This document shows, piece by piece, positions 1-29,625 of a stretch of 64,000 nt of DNA; position 1 is the first letter of the stretch; each line of letters starts with the position of its first letter. The stretch is taken from assembly GCF_027580225.2 (NCBI RefSeq), contig NC_073354.2, positions 28,168,001-28,232,000 on the forward strand. Direction: 5' to 3'. The notes beneath the pieces are model-generated. The model saw only the letters and a list, made by a program, of their open reading frames with translations. It did no database searches and had not been told where the DNA came from. A program made the translations under genes and the position numbers. This DNA comes from Misgurnus anguillicaudatus (taxonomy: Eukaryota > Chordata > Actinopteri > Cypriniformes > Cobitidae).

Positions 1-740
1 GAAAGATAAGCCTTTTTTTAAAAACAAACCTTACAAAAACAATATTGGCAATCAAAATAACGGCAATGATGTTAAGATATGTCAGTTCAAGGTGTTTTTA
101 ATTTAAGGCAGCTCAAACATGCCGTACATTTTAGTCTGGGGCTAGGATAAGCCCTGTCTGGGAAACCGCCCCATAGTCTAATTTAAAAAAGCCAGGTTTT
201 ATATCGCCATCACTTACATGACACAATGCAAATGCAAGTGGACAAATAATTTTATATATTTTTTTGTAGGCATACAATGTAAGCCACCACTATAAACCGA
301 ATGAAGAGCCGAACACCTTTTTTATATTATGTAGTAAGTATGTGCATAGTAAGGTAGTAGCTACGGCATTTTTTTTCTGTGGTTTCTATATAACAATTGT
401 AGGTACGTGTGTGCACGCTTATATGCATTTGACTATACAGTTAAGATACAGTATTCACGTGTTTATAAACATTATCCATTCATAGTTGTGACAGACATTC
501 AAACAGAAAAAAAGCTTTGTCATGCATATTGACCCACATTTTATAACAATAATCATAACTGGTAATCAGTAATCCCAGTGCTGGAAATGTTGTGCAACAG
601 TTGCTCCATATTTCTTTAGCCTAGTGGTTTATGATCTGAGCTGATGTAAGGTTGTAGATTCAAACCCTGCAAGCCATTCAAGCAAGACACTTAACAACAA
701 GGGGATTATCCTTTATTTTGGTTTCTTTGCCTTATTCCAG
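1..740. other. Upstream sequence / 5' intron of ephx1 with repeat fragments
   Basis: No coding exon is visible. About 88-180 holds the end of a MITE-like repeat whose terminal text (aggataagccctgtctggga) recurs inverted at about 30.25 kb. About 618-700 resembles a tRNA-derived SINE, with a box-A-like 'tagcctagtggttta' and a box-B-like 'ggttgtagattcaaacc'. A polypyrimidine tract ending in 'cttattccag' at 731-740 is a splice acceptor. The first ephx1 exon is therefore non-coding and lies upstream, possibly outside the window. Confidence 0.5.
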
Positions 741-751
741 GGCTTTTCACT

Positions 752-2797
752 ATGTACATAGAGTTAGCAGTTGCATTGGTGCTTGGGGCAGTGGTTGCCC
801 TGGTGTGTTTGAAGAGGAAGAAAAAAGGTCTTCTAAAAGCACAGGATAACTGGTGGGGTGTGGGAAGTCGACCCCAAAAACCTGTAGATGACAGCATTCG
901 CCCTTTCAACATTGAGACAACTACAGAGGAGATTGAGGTATGTACTTTATATATCACCCTTATTGTTTTATGACAAAGCTTTTTAAACTAACATTTAACC
1001 TAATCCATTTTTTTGAGGATCTGCATCGAAGGATAGATCAGACTCGCAGTTTTCCTGCTCTTGAAGAGAGTCAGTTTAACTATGGCTTCAACGCCGGATA
1101 CCTTGAGAAAGTTGTTTCTTATTGGAGGAATAATTTTGATTGGAGGAAACAAGTGGACATACTGAACCGATATCCTCATTTCAAAACCAAAATTGACGGT
1201 AAGCTTAATTATTGTAATTATTTGCGTAATATCCAGATTTTTCACAGACAGATCAAATAAGAGACAACGTGCTATAATTCCTATGTTTTGTATGTCTTAC
1301 AAAGATATCACACCAGAGACAGCATGAAAACAATCTGTTTGAAGTAAAATAAACATATATTTTTCTTGTTTTTGTGTATTTTCATCTTTAATAAAGGAAT
1401 TGATATTCACTATGTCCATGTGAAGCCCAAGAATCTGCCAGAAGGAACCCGTGCTGTGCCTCTGATGATGGTACACGGATGGCCAGGCTCTTTCTATGAA
1501 TTTTACGGTATAATCCCTCTGCTTACGGAGCCATCAAGCCCTGATGACATTGTCTTTGAAGTTATTTGTCCCTCCATACCTGGCTATGGTTTCTCTGAGG
1601 CCCCTCATAAGAAAGGTAAAGAGCTAGATTACGATTGCATTGTATTATTGACACAAACGTCATGGGTTTGAACACGCATATTAATAAAACAATGTTTAGA
1701 TTGAATGCATAAATGTAAAGTACACGTAGTTACCAGTACTTTGTTGGGTAAGTACACTGGAAGTGCACATACTGTAAAATAAAGTACCACCTACAATATT
1801 TATCATTACGTTTTGATGGTCATAATGGTTTTTTGTACAGGTTTTGACTCGGTGTGTGCAGCGCACATATTCAATAAACTGATGAAGCGACTTGGTTTCA
1901 ATCAATTCTACGTTCAAGGAGGAGATTGGGGTTCACTTATCACTACTAATATGGCCCAGCTGGAGCACAAGTATGATTAAAATGTTTTATTACAGCAGAT
2001 CATTGGTTAAACTTTTTGGGGTGCGCCCCACTTTGTTTAGGTTGCATCTCTTGGACCTCCCACCCCAAAGAAAATTCATAAAATAAAACAATCTCAAACT
2101 TAGAATTTGAATTAAACAAAACATATTAAATGATAGAATGTAGTGCTGTGGCTTAGTAACCTTGTTTGTCTGAGGTTTAATTAAACAAAATGTATGATTA
2201 ATGAATGTATTAATGTAATTTTTAAACCACTTTTGGTTTTAATTAAATCATTAATGCACTAAATCTGTGGTTTACAAAGGGGTCTCGACAAACTTCCATG
2301 TGTGCTTATGAAAACCAGAGAAAGAAACATGGTTGAGATCACTAATGATGGATGAATATTATAGAAATATACAAGAATTGATGAAAATAATCCGGTCTTT
2401 GTTTTTATTCCAAAATTATCTTGTCAAAACTGACCATTGGCCTTCTTTCTCCTCAGCACAGTGAAAGGTCTCCATATTAACTTTGCTGCCCCTGAACCAG
2501 GCCTTCTTATGGTTTTGTCTTTAGTTTTTGGGCGATGGTTCCCCAACCTGTTTGGCTTTACTGAGCATGATTTGAAACGTGTCTTTCCCTGTGTGAAGAA
2601 GCTTGTGTTGGATACCATGAAAGAATCTGGATATATGCACATACAAGCCACTAAACCTGACACTGCGGGTAAGAATCACAATGCATTCACAGTGAATTAA
2701 CTTAATGGACTGTGGATCTTCAAACTGACTTTAATTTTATGTTACAAAACACGATTAACACATGTAAATATATCACATGAGACATATGGGTCAGTCA

Positions 2798-2837
<40 letters not shown>

Positions 2838-4952
2838 GATTTTAACCCTGACTGTGTAACACAGGACGTGGATTGAATGACTCTCCTGTTGGTTTGGCTG
2901 CCTACATTTGTGAGAAGTTTTCAACCTGGACCAATCCTGAATTTAGGGATCTTGATGATGGTGGATTGGAGAGGTAATAATTTTATAGCTTAATGTAAAA
3001 GATATTTGTAATACACTATATTGCCAAAAGTTTTGGGACACCTGCCTTTATATGCATATGAATCTGAAAGAAATCCCATTCTTATTCCATAGGGTTTAAT
3101 ATGGAGTTGACCCACCCTTTGCAGCTATAACAGCTTCAACTCTTCTTGGAAGACTTTCCTCAAGGTTTATTTATTAATATTAATGTGTTGCTAAGGAAAA
3201 CTTTAAAGGTGATCAATGGAAAGCTTGTTAAAGAAAATTGTTATGACTAGATTTGTGGTCCAGGTTCACATATGTGTTTGGTAAAATTTTGTTAATTGTC
3301 CAACAGGAAGTTTTCTCTTGATGATCTACTGACAAATGTGATGATCTACTGGACCTCAAGGTCTATTATATCCTCAATGCGGTTCTACAAGGAGAATTTT
3401 AGCAAAGGTCCCGATCAGGCCCATACAAAGTAAGAGAAACTATATCTTTAATTAAATGCTACTTAATTCAATAGTTTTATGTTGTTTTTCAAAAATTGCA
3501 AAATGCATGGTCTTAAAAAACATCCAAGATGTACACTACCAGTCAAAAATTTAGAAACAGTTACTCGTTTTTTATATTTTTTCCACATTACAGAATAATA
3601 ATGATAGACTCGTCCAAACTATGGCATAACAAAAATGTAACTGGGAATTATTTTAGTGAATACAACAAATCAAAACTGTTATATTTTATCATTGGAAGTG
3701 CAGTCATCCTTTGCTTAGAAAATGCAAAACCATGCTAGTCATTTTATCAAGAAACTTAAAAGTTTCACCTTAGGATGTGAGGTCACATTTAATCTGGGCT
3801 CTCAGTGGCAGCTTTTCCTTCAATATTCTGTCCAAGTCATCTATTTAAAAAATAATATTTTAAAAGGAAATCTTAGTTTTTAATAACTGAAATTAATCTG
3901 TTTGGTACAGCTAGATTTTTGAAAAACACTTCGGAAGAGCAAGTCGGGCCGACTACCAAAACACTTGTGGCCAATCAGCAGTTAGGGGCATGTCTAGTAA
4001 CCGACATCGTCAAGTATAGAGGCTTGTTCGACTTCATGCGGCGCCGCAAGAACCAACAGCCAGATGACGTCAAAGTTCTGCGATAGCGATTTAAAAGCAC
4101 ACTCCTCCCCCGTATGATTTTGCGAATCGCTCTCGCGGTACTTCGACGTGATCTGGCTGTCGATTCTTGCGGCGCGCATGAAGTCGAACAAGCCTTAGGT
4201 CTCTGGGGAACAAAAAATGGGCGTTTCCCGATTTTGGGGTGTTTTCATACTGGGATTAGGCATTTTTAACCATCCAATCAAAAAAGTACGGAAGCCCTGA
4301 AAAGCCATACATCATTATTTTTTAACACTTCACATTTCAGTTTGAAGACGCCCCAAAATTTGGAAACGCCTTTTTTAGTTCCGCAGAGACCTCCTTCTCA
4401 AAAATGCATTTGGGATCATATCATACAAAGAGATGGAAAAACACCTATTTCAGTTTAAAGATGCCCCAAAATTGGGAAACACCTCTTTTTGTTCTGCAGA
4501 GACCTCTTTCTCGACATCGTTGCCTGGGTTGCGTATGTGTGAGGCGGGTCTATCAAATGAAGGTCCAGATTCTATTGGCGTGTTTGTTTAGGTGATTTCA
4601 AATGTCAACATTGGCTTTCAGAGATCATGCACCCTGCCTTTAACCATACATAATTTTTAAGATCTTATAAGATCTTATCACTGGTAGTGTATATTTTGTG
4701 GTTTAATTACATCACTTTGTTATTTCTCTTCTTCCCAATAGAATTCCGGTTTATGTTCCAGCTGCCATGGCCTCTTTTCCCAATGAGGTCAAGCACAGCC
4801 CTAAACTTTGGGTCAAACAGAAATACCATAACCTCAAGACCTACACTCCTATGGCTCACGGTGGACACTTTGCGGCTATGGAGGAGCCGCATTTACTGGC
4901 AGAGGACGTTCAGAAGTTTGTGAAGATTGTGGAGAAAATAAAGATGAAATAG
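752..4952 (+). CDS. ephx1: Epoxide hydrolase 1, microsomal (xenobiotic), complete CDS in 8 coding exons
   Basis: Coding exons: 752-937, 1018-1198, 1397-1615, 1841-1970, 2457-2668, 2865-2973, 3307-3429, 4742-4952. They are all GT-AG and sum to 1371 nt, giving 456 aa (human EPHX1 is 455). The enzyme hydrolyses xenobiotic and lipid epoxides to trans-diols on the ER membrane. Residues 1-20 are a hydrophobic anchor followed by RKKK, then the epoxide hydrolase N-terminal domain and an alpha/beta-hydrolase fold. Visible motifs are the oxyanion segment HGWPGS (H149), nucleophile D224 in GGDWGS, Y373 in RFYKEN (human proton-donor Tyr374), acid E402 in FPNEVKH and base H429 in [10 protein letters not shown]. 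The triad is thus intact. The exon containing the ATG begins at 741 after a good acceptor, and the ATG opens the anchor. Teleosts can carry ephx1 and ephx1-like paralogues, so the exact paralogue is unsettled. Confidence 0.95.
2801..2835. repeat. (TA)n microsatellite in ephx1 intron
   Basis: Uninterrupted TA dinucleotides about 35 bp long, ending 29 bp before the acceptor of the exon at 2865. It lies where branchpoint and polypyrimidine elements normally are, so length changes could affect that acceptor (inference). Confidence 0.95.
3013..3172. mobile_element. Truncated end of a Tc1-like transposon
   Basis: The sequence starts 'cactatattgccaaaagttt' and resembles the terminal ~160 bp of a common fish Tc1/mariner family. 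No opposite end or transposase follows. It sits in the ephx1 intron between the exons at 2865 and 3307. Family assignment is from recollection of fish Tc1 ends. Confidence 0.6.
3172..3290. repeat. Fragment of the TGTGACC...GGTCACA dispersed repeat
   Basis: The text 'tgtggtccaggttcacatat' and the preceding 'gttgctaagg...actttaaaggtgat' match the interior and end of the longer copies at 7452-7814 and 19145-19520. Confidence 0.5.
3534..4689. mobile_element. Non-autonomous Tc1/mariner-type element in ephx1 intron 8
   Basis: The ends are inverted (CACTACCAGT at 3534, ACTGGTAGTG ending at 4689) and each is flanked by TA (3532-3533, 4690-4691), the Tc1/mariner target duplication. No transposase ORF is visible. 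A GC-rich palindrome (4021-4194) lies inside. It makes up most of the 1.3-kb intron before the last exon. Confidence 0.65.
4021..4194. repeat. Foldback (palindromic) element, ~174 bp
   Basis: The left arm starts 'ggcttgttcgacttcatgc' and the right arm ends with its complement 'gcatgaagtcgaacaagcc'. Arms are about 55 bp with few mismatches and contain GGCGCCGCAAGAA / TTCTTGCGGCGC. It would form a long hairpin. No target duplication was resolved. Confidence 0.75.
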
Positions 4953-6699
4953 CTCTTACACACATGTGCTCTTATTTAACTCTTAGATGCATTTAAAGAG
5001 TGACCATTAGCTTTCATAGCACATTAAAGTGCTATATCACAAGTTGCAGCATATCTTAAGCTATCATGTGCAACTGCAACTTGGCGGGAATATTACTGAA
5101 TGCTAAGATGTAAGAAATATGGTAGAAATATAAGAAATGCACTATTGCAGTTTATCATGTGCTCTGTTCGGACTGTTTTACTGTAACTTAAATGATTGAT
5201 AGCAGATTTTATAATTTGTAATTTGGACATCCAAGTAAGTGTATGGGACCACAGTAGTAAATACAATTTTGATATTAAAGGTGCACTATGTAACTTGTAG
5301 AAGGATCTCTTGACAGAAATGCAATGTATACATAACTATATTATCAGTGGTGTATAAAGACCTTACAAAACAAACTGTATTGTTTTTATTACCTTATAAT
5401 GAGTCGTTTTATCTACATACACCACGTGTTCCCTTACATGAAAGTCGCCGCCATGTTTCTACAGTAGCCCTAAGTGGACAAACAGCTATACAGAGTGCAT
5501 TTACGTGTTTGTCCTGTGACGGCTACTGTAGCTTCTCTATGCGTTTTGGAAGAGAGAAATTAGCTGTTGGTTCCTACTCACCATCTCACCACTAGATGCC
5601 ATTAAAATCTACACAGACATTACTATAAAAAATACTTTTTGCTCATTTGTTTTACTGAGAACTTGTAAATTGTAGCATTAAAAAAAGCACAAAAGACAGC
5701 CAGGAAGACATTTTTTATTTTATCAAGACAAATTTATAATCTTTCTCATTACAAACAATTCATTGAGAGGAAAATGAGTGTTCACAAGTAATGCCCAATA
5801 GTGTGGCTAAGAACAACTGTTCCTCTATTCGGCATTGATCTACAGTATATTTATTAAAGTATCATCGCTATAGACGCTTTGCAGGTCAATACAACTGAGT
5901 CTCTTTCACATAGTGGAAAGTTCTTGGCGGGAACTTTCGTGACCAATCAAATAAAGAGACACAAAAGTGAAGGCACAGCCAAAGCAATGAAGCTGGTCCG
6001 ACTCCATTGCTTGTGGTATTTTTGGAATGCATATTTGGTAAAAAAAAAAAAAACTTTAGATAAAAAAATAAATATTCTCATAATATTTATATAAACATAA
6101 ATATTAGGTGTTGAAATATTTATTTTGGTTGTACTGAGAATTGTGCACTCTCCATATAAAGTAAGTAGCCTACTTAAAAAATGTCATAAAAAACAAGTCT
6201 CACAGTGAAGCTCGCAGAAGTCGCCCAAGATTGATTCTCAGGCTCAATAAGATTGTAGGATAGCACAGTTTGATCCTTTCTTAAGTCTTACATGCCACAG
6301 CACATTTGCCAGTTCTTATGCAAGTTTACATTGTGGCAATAGAGTCACTCATAGGGGACATGAATTATATAAAAACACTCTCTAGAGAGAAACAAAATAC
6401 TTTCAGATGAAATATTTTGTGTATCTATGGCAGTTCTTGATTCTGGTTCTAGGGAACCGTAGTACTTCAGATTTATATCTTTCTCAGTGTGACAGATAAT
6501 AAAGACAAAGCTTCATTTGAATGACAAATTCAGGTGTTTTAGGAAAGCATTTAGCACATGTAATTCAAGTAATTTCTGGTGTGACAGATGAAAACTGATC
6601 CATGTAATACTCTAGACAATAATAATGGATAAACAGCTCTACATGTCTATGAATACAATAACAGTACTCATGAGAAATGGTCACATATTACACTAAATG
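4953..6699. other. ephx1 3' UTR and downstream intergenic DNA
   Basis: There is no gene. ATTAAA at 5274-5279 could serve as a weak poly(A) signal but overlaps the end of a TTAA element. AATAAA occurs at about 5950. A TTAA-type MITE covers 5275 to about 5630. Nothing else could be recognised apart from a poly(A) tract near 6040-6051. Confidence 0.4.
5275..5630. mobile_element. TTAA-type MITE, copy 1
   Basis: It starts TTAAAGGTGCACTATGTAAC. The interior 'gaaggatctcttgacagaaa', 'tataaagacctt', 'atctacatacac' and 'caccactagatgcca' is shared in the same order with 43849-44234. The right end is eroded ('aaaatctacacagacatta'). Confidence 0.7.
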
Positions 6700-7104
6700 C
6701 ACTGCAAAAAATTATTTTCAAGAAAAAAAAATCTTAGTATTTTTGTCCTGTTCTCAGCAAAAACATCCAAAAATTCCCAAATTAAGAAATTTAAGTGGTT
6801 TTGTGCATAAAACAAGCAAAAAAAATCTGCCAATGGGGTGAGCAAAAAATCTTGAAACTTTTTCTTAAACATTAAATTCAAGAAATATTCCAAAAAATTT
6901 GCTCACCCCATTGACAGATCCCTTTGCTTGTTTTAGGCACAAAATCACCCAAATTTGATATTTTTGGTCTAAAAACCAGACTTATTTTCTTGGGTCGTTT
7001 TGCTCACCAAGAAAAAGCATCTTAAATTTAAGAATTTTTAGATATTTCCACCGAAAACAAGACGAAAATACCAAGATTTTTCTTGAAAATAATGTTTTGC
7101 AGTG
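6700..7104. mobile_element. Foldback DNA element, ~405 bp
   Basis: The ends are complementary (CACTGCAAAA at 6700, TTTTGCAGTG ending at 7104). Long imperfect arms follow, and an inner palindrome carries 'caatggggtgagcaaa' against 'tttgctcaccccattg'. No ORF and no clear target duplication. Confidence 0.75.
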
Positions 7105-7451
7105 TGTAGGCTATCGCTGTACTAAACCGGTTGCGATTGGAATGATCAAGTTAGCAAAAGTAAAAATGAAAAGAGTTTTTTTGTTTACATAAAATAAACA
7201 GACGACTATATAATTCAAAGAAATATAGAATGACTTTCAATATCTGTTGTCTTTAAGATCTTTGCCAACTACGATTGCCTAACCAACAAATGTCTGGTTT
7301 TGCATCTAATACTGTTAGCCTCAAAATTGCTGGCATGGTTATTTCATCCCAGAGATGATACACGTGAAATGTAGATGGGTCTGTAAGTGACTGGAGGTAA
7401 ACATTTTTAGGGGCAGATCACACCAGACACGCTTTGCCTTGTGGGGGTATA

Positions 7452-7814
7452 TGTGACCATGAACCACAAATAGTCCTATGGGCCAGTCATAAGAGTCAAT
7501 TTTTTTAAATTGTAAGAAACAATAAGCTTTCTATTGATGAATGGTTGGTAAGGGTAGAATAATATTTGCATGAGATACAACTATTTGAAAATCTGGAATA
7601 TGAGGGTGCAAATTACCTAAATATTGAGAAAATTGCCTGTAAAGTTGTCCAAATGAAGTCCTTAGCAATACATATTACTAATGATAAATACTTTTTTGAT
7701 ATATTTACAATGCGATATTTATTTATGATAATTTTGACCCATACAATGTATTGTTGGTTATTGTTAAAAATATACCCATGCGATTTATGACTGGTTTTGT
7801 AGTCCACGGTCACA
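7452..7814. repeat. Dispersed ~365-bp repeat with TGTGACC / GGTCACA ends
   Basis: It starts TGTGACCATGAACCACAAAT and ends with the inverted 'tggttttgtagtccacggtcaca'-like text. The interior includes 'gttgtccaaatgaagtcctt' and 'acaatgtattgttggttatt'. A second long copy in the other orientation is at 19145-19520, with fragments at about 3172, 11085 and 13240. Confidence 0.65.
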
Positions 7815-10187
7815 TATATGTTATTAAAGCTTGTCCATAAAAAAATGCAGGTAGACTTACAATCTAATAAAAAGATTAGGAGCATCAAAGTTTGATTTCA
7901 GTCATTGTTTTCACATTGATTTTAATCTTCGACATGACTTTACTCAGTCAATAATAAAGATATCAAGGTTATATTTGAAGAGTTTGGTTCCAAAACGCAA
8001 TAAATCCATAAATAAATAAACGTGTTTTCTATACCAAGAAAGTGACAAGATGAAAACCACTATTTTCTGTTACAAACTTTTTTACATAGCGTCTTTAGGT
8101 TATAATAACATGAAAAATTCAAATCCATAATTTGATTTACAAAGATTAATTATAAAATGGATTATTTTTTCCGCACAATGCAATAAATCCATGAAGTTTT
8201 TTTTTAAATGTTATAAATCTATTGAATCAATATATAAATGTGCATTAATCTTTGCCATGTTATATTAATTTAGTTGACTAGACTAGTGGTATACACTGAT
8301 TTAAAAAATAAACATTAATGACATCAATCAAAACATTTACTTTGTCATATTAAGAACACTGTCATTGCTGCTAACATCTTGGGACGTCGTCACTGAACTT
8401 TCTTGACAGCGATCAGTTGTAAAATCATGTTTTGGTCCTGCTCGATTTTTGTTAACTTCGAGTAAAATACTGGAAAGTTTTTTACAAGAACCCCTGGGGT
8501 CAATGTGTTAGCATGACAGAAGCTTAATGCTGTCGTGTGAGAACAAGCAACAGCCGGCATTTTTCCGTTGCCTGAGTGCCTCTCATGTAAATGATTCGAT
8601 TTTAATGGCTTACATTTCTTCCCCGCCACAAAAAAAAAAAAAACACTACAGGTTTATCAATGCCATCAAAATTACTATTTTCTTTTTGTTTGTTTGCTGA
8701 TCAAATAGTACAAAGTATATAAGGAAAAACTAGGATTCCGTGTGTATTTGAAGTGCCGCCATTATTGTTTACAATGTTTGGAATGGTGCGCTGTTATTTG
8801 TTTAAGCGGATGTATTGCATTCTGCAGAGAAGTTGGACTGGCGTTTGTCATGGTTTAGAAAAAAGGGAGAAAAGATGACAGAATAACATGGCGGATATCG
8901 GATTTTGCATAAAATAAAGAATTTACTTTTTAATACTGACCAAATACAATACTGATTTTGGCGGTTTTTTTTGGAACCAACTCTTAATTTGGATGCATCT
9001 GCTGTGTGAACAACCCCTTCTGATTCTACACATAATGAACATAATTCATTATGAAAATGAGTGTTTGCACAAATGCATAACTAAAACGTGTTTTCAGACG
9101 AACATGAAGCACTGACAATAAACAAATGTGAAAGTTCAGCAAACGGCAAACACGGCATATTGTTAACCTGACGGATCAGAGAAAGCTTTCATTAACCACA
9201 GGCAGGCACAATACAAGACATCCCACAAATGTCTATAGCATCTACAAATGGACTGAGGTCTGAATTTCGACTACACGGCAAATCATAGAGAAATAATCGC
9301 TATACTGTATAATTTCTCTTACATTAAAAAAACTAAATTACAAGAAACTAGTGCAACCGAATCAATTCATATGCAATGAAAGTAATAATTTTTTTGATCA
9401 TTTCGCTCAATCGTTTTTAAATACGCATCAATTCTATGCAGTAAATCTACTCTTTATGTTATAACAAGCATCTTTAGCTTTATATCTAAGGTCTATATCA
9501 TATATAAGATGCTATTATGACTTCCAAAGAACAATCTACATTATAAATAATAACATTACTACACTTGACTTAACCTAAATAAATTAAAATACTATTTGAT
9601 CTTGACAAGTTAAACTTTCTGAGATGCTACAGGGACAGTTATCCAGTTATTTTTTATACAGTGCATTATGGGAATTCAGAGGTCCTATCAGCTGGACAAA
9701 GCTAAAAATCGACAAACTACAGTCACAAAACTACTGAACGTGATACATTCATATGAGGAGGCACTTACCACGAACTTCAATGAGGGGATTAGAGATCTGA
9801 CATGAGATAGATTTGACATGCATTAGATTCACAACATCTAGAACAATTATGACACTTTTTCATCGTAGGTGGTGTCTTCATAAACGTCAAGCTAAAAGTG
9901 AACTACTCTTCCATTTGAAGTATTGGCAATTTTCTTTTGATGTAAACGTGAACTTGGTTTAGTGAACTAACACATCTGTAGCACTTTCGAAGGCATACAG
10001 GAAAGAAAGGCTAGCGGTTATGAACTTTGGACAAAACAACATTTTTGGGAGCCAAGGATCCCAAACCTGGCAACTGGCACTAACATTAAACAACAGCCGA
10101 CAGTCAAAGTTTGAGGAATTGTGCAAACCGTAGTTCATCTTGTGATAAACCACCCACCTCAAACTTGACTTCAACAGTGTTATTTTT
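7815..10187. other. AT-rich intergenic DNA between ephx1 and slc5a6
   Basis: I see no exon with conserved protein similarity, no RNA gene and no complete mobile element here. Short ORFs have no recognisable motif. ephx1 (+) and slc5a6 (-) converge on this interval, so it is expected to hold 3' ends only. Confidence 0.4.
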
Positions 10188-10193
10188 TTTATT
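10188..10193 (-). promoter_or_regulatory. Candidate poly(A) signal of slc5a6
   Basis: The + strand 'tttatt' reads AATAAA on the minus strand, 233 nt downstream of the slc5a6 stop codon. It is the closest canonical signal seen. Confidence 0.45.
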
Positions 10194-10425
10194 TGTGCGC
10201 GTGTGCTTATCATGACTGAGCAGTGTTTGATTATAAAGTACTCTTGAGATTAAATTCAGGTCTTGTAAACTACTTTCAAATAATGACACGGACCAGTGAC
10301 ATCATCAAGTACCAAAACCTAAATCATTGGCAGTTTGGGGCACAGCGTACCAATATTGCAGAGGGCCATTTTCGTGGCCACCAGGTGGCTCTTCAGTACG
10401 TTGACGTGATGTAGTGAGTGACCTT

Positions 10426-27377
<16,952 letters not shown>

Positions 27378-27474
27378 GATGGAGCTGTGATGTGTGGAGC
27401 ACACAGAGCAATGTGGCTCCTAGATGATCAACTGAGGGTCAGTGGACAGTCGTCCATTGGGTCATCACGAAGTC
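27378..27474 (-). other. slc5a6: 5' UTR part of slc5a6 coding exon 1
   Basis: On the minus strand a pyrimidine tract 'ctgctatctccaccag' ends at 27475, giving an exon start at 27474. An in-frame TAG upstream of the ATG means translation begins at 27377. The upstream leader exon is probably near 36.0 kb. Confidence 0.5.
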
Positions 27475-28418
27475 CTGGTGGAGATAGCAGTAAAAAATGT
27501 ATTTTTAAAAAGCAAAACACAAACTTAACTACTGTTTGTGCAGGTTTACGGATTACACATTTTCCAAATGAGTAGTGAATGTTTGCAAAGGCACAAAGAA
27601 ACATTTACATGAATGAAGTCTAAAAACATAAGGTTATCTTTCAGTGTGTACATTTAAGTACTTACTTTGTAGGATTGCCAAATCACCTTTGTGCCAAATA
27701 AATAAACTTAAACTCTCCAAGCTAAACATAGACTGAGGTAAACAACAGAGCTATAAGCTGATACATAAAGAAAAACAAATGTTGAGTAGATTTATGACAG
27801 AACATACCATATCCAGGCTTTTACATGCGTTTTACTAATTTACTAAACACAGAAGCCAGAGTCTCTCATAAAAAAATCAGTTTAGAAACGTGAACTGGTC
27901 TTGTGAGGCATAACGTGTCTTATTTAACAAGACTCCAGAACAAAAGTAGTCATGTGACTTAAGAAATCTCTCATAATTTAATATTGTGCATTGGGCTTCC
28001 TGTCTAACATTGCATGCAAATCAACATATTTGACATAATTCATGAAAATAAAAAACAGGTAATGTTAAGGGTAGGACATGAAAGAAATGCACTTTTATTG
28101 TGTTGGTTTTGGAATTATTAGTAAAATATTTGTAATCCTTTAATATGTTTATAGAAGCATAACACGGTTTCCAAATGCATCACTCTGTATGGTTGTATGC
28201 AGTTCATCTGGATTAATTGTATGTTTATTATCAAAGACCCTTTAGGAAAGTCACATCACTAGACAGCCAATTTTGCTAGTTATTTCAATCATGCAAGACT
28301 AAAGTCCTTTTTACTTGAATGGGGAAAGTCAAATAAAATCTTGTGCTAAAATCACAATTAAACAACATATTTCTAACCAACAATTTAATTTGACATCAAC
28401 CAACATAATGTTTGCTTC
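27475..28418. other. 5' intron of slc5a6, no feature recognised
   Basis: AT-rich sequence. No exon, RNA gene or bounded repeat could be supported. Confidence 0.35.
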
Positions 28419-29045
28419 TTAAAGTGACACTTTGTAGTTTTTCAACCTTCATAATATATTTTCAAAACCCTTGTGATGGTACATTGACTTAAAATAGGTT
28501 AAATGACATGTCCACCATAGCCTGATGAGGTCTGTTTCGCTTTTACTCGTACTTTTAAACTTGGGGTTTCGGGTAGTAACCCGAGAACAAAACAAAAAAC
28601 TACAAAAATCTGCTTTACAGCATACGTCACTTTCTCCACTTCCTCAAATTCGGACGTGAGAGTGCAACTATTTATTTTCCTGGTGTTTTTTCCTGATGTT
28701 TTGTTTCCTGATGTTGATTTTCTGATGTTTAGTATAAAACAAAGCTGTCGCGTGAAAGGATGATTGTAACTAAGCATCCTTGGTTCTCGCACTCCCGTTG
28801 ATTGACGTGTGAGCAATAAAAACAAATTATACCCCTGAAACGTCAGATGGACCGGTAATTGAAAAAAAAACTTTCCGAAACTTGTACGAACCCTGGCGAA
28901 GTGCATTCGGCACAGAAATACACACCCAACAGCTTTTTTGACACTTTGCATCTGTTTAGCATCAGGAAACCAACTCTTAAACTGTGTTAATAAGTCAGAA
29001 TGCATGAAATACAGTTGAACCAGTTCTACTGTAAAGTTGGGCATT
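28419..29045. mobile_element. TTAA-type MITE-like element (one end clear)
   Basis: It starts TTAAAGTGACACTTTGTAGT, like the ends at 62407 and 5275. The text 'acttgtacgaaccctggcga' has the look of a dispersed MITE interior. The 181-codon minus-strand ORF across 28499-29044 has no recognisable domain and is probably fortuitous. Confidence 0.45.
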
Positions 29046-29354
29046 TTAACATGGAGGTCTATGGGATTTGACTCTCTTTTGGAGCCAGCCTCAAGCGGCC
29101 AGTCGATGAGTCACTTGCGTATTGGCTTCATCAGAGAGATCGAAAGGTTGCCCTCGGTTTTAGGTTTACAAAACATTATGAGTCCCCTCCTTGCCTCACA
29201 GAGGTTTGGTTCACTGCCTTTAGTCCGATGAGAGAGAACAAAGATGTTCAGTAGTTGTAAACTTTCAATTTTGGCTGTATTATTTATGTCCCCTTCAAAA
29301 ATTATTCTGGAGCATTTGCCCCTCCCCACTGTTAAATTAAATTTACACCCATGA

Positions 29355-29625
29355 CCTTATGTATTTTATTTATTCTTAACACCATTCCAGCATCTATGGC
29401 TATATTCATGGCGAGAACTGGTCAGTCCACACACAAGTTGATCTATACACAAGTTGGAGGAGGGGCAATTTGACATCTCCAATTCACCAATTCCTGTTTG
29501 TCTTGGTCTTTGGTAGGAAACTGGAGTACCCGGTCTAAACCCACGCGGACACATGCAAACTCCACACAGAAAGGCCTCCTGACCCAATTGTGGCTCACAC
29601 CTCGGCAACAGTGCTACTCATTGAG
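29355..29625 (-). mobile_element. SINE-like repeat, minus orientation
   Basis: On the minus strand, 'ggctcaatgagtagcactgt' (box-A-like head) is followed by 'tttctgtgtggagtttgcat' and 'gcgtgggttt', phrases typical of a common fish tRNA-derived SINE body. Strongly mutated; family not named. Confidence 0.5.

Noticed and set aside
618..700. Possible tRNA gene
   Set aside because: Box A/B-like motifs exist but no cloverleaf or anticodon arm could be folded; better read as a SINE fragment.
27378..27404. Upstream GTG/TTG starts extending slc5a6 by nine residues
   Set aside because: Vertebrate translation should use the ATG at 27377; a TAG lies in frame just upstream and the extension has no similarity.
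28499..29044. 181-codon minus-strand ORF, the second longest in the window
   Set aside because: It overlaps MITE-like sequence beginning TTAAAGTGACACT, shows no domain, no splice context and low-complexity composition; treated as fortuitous.
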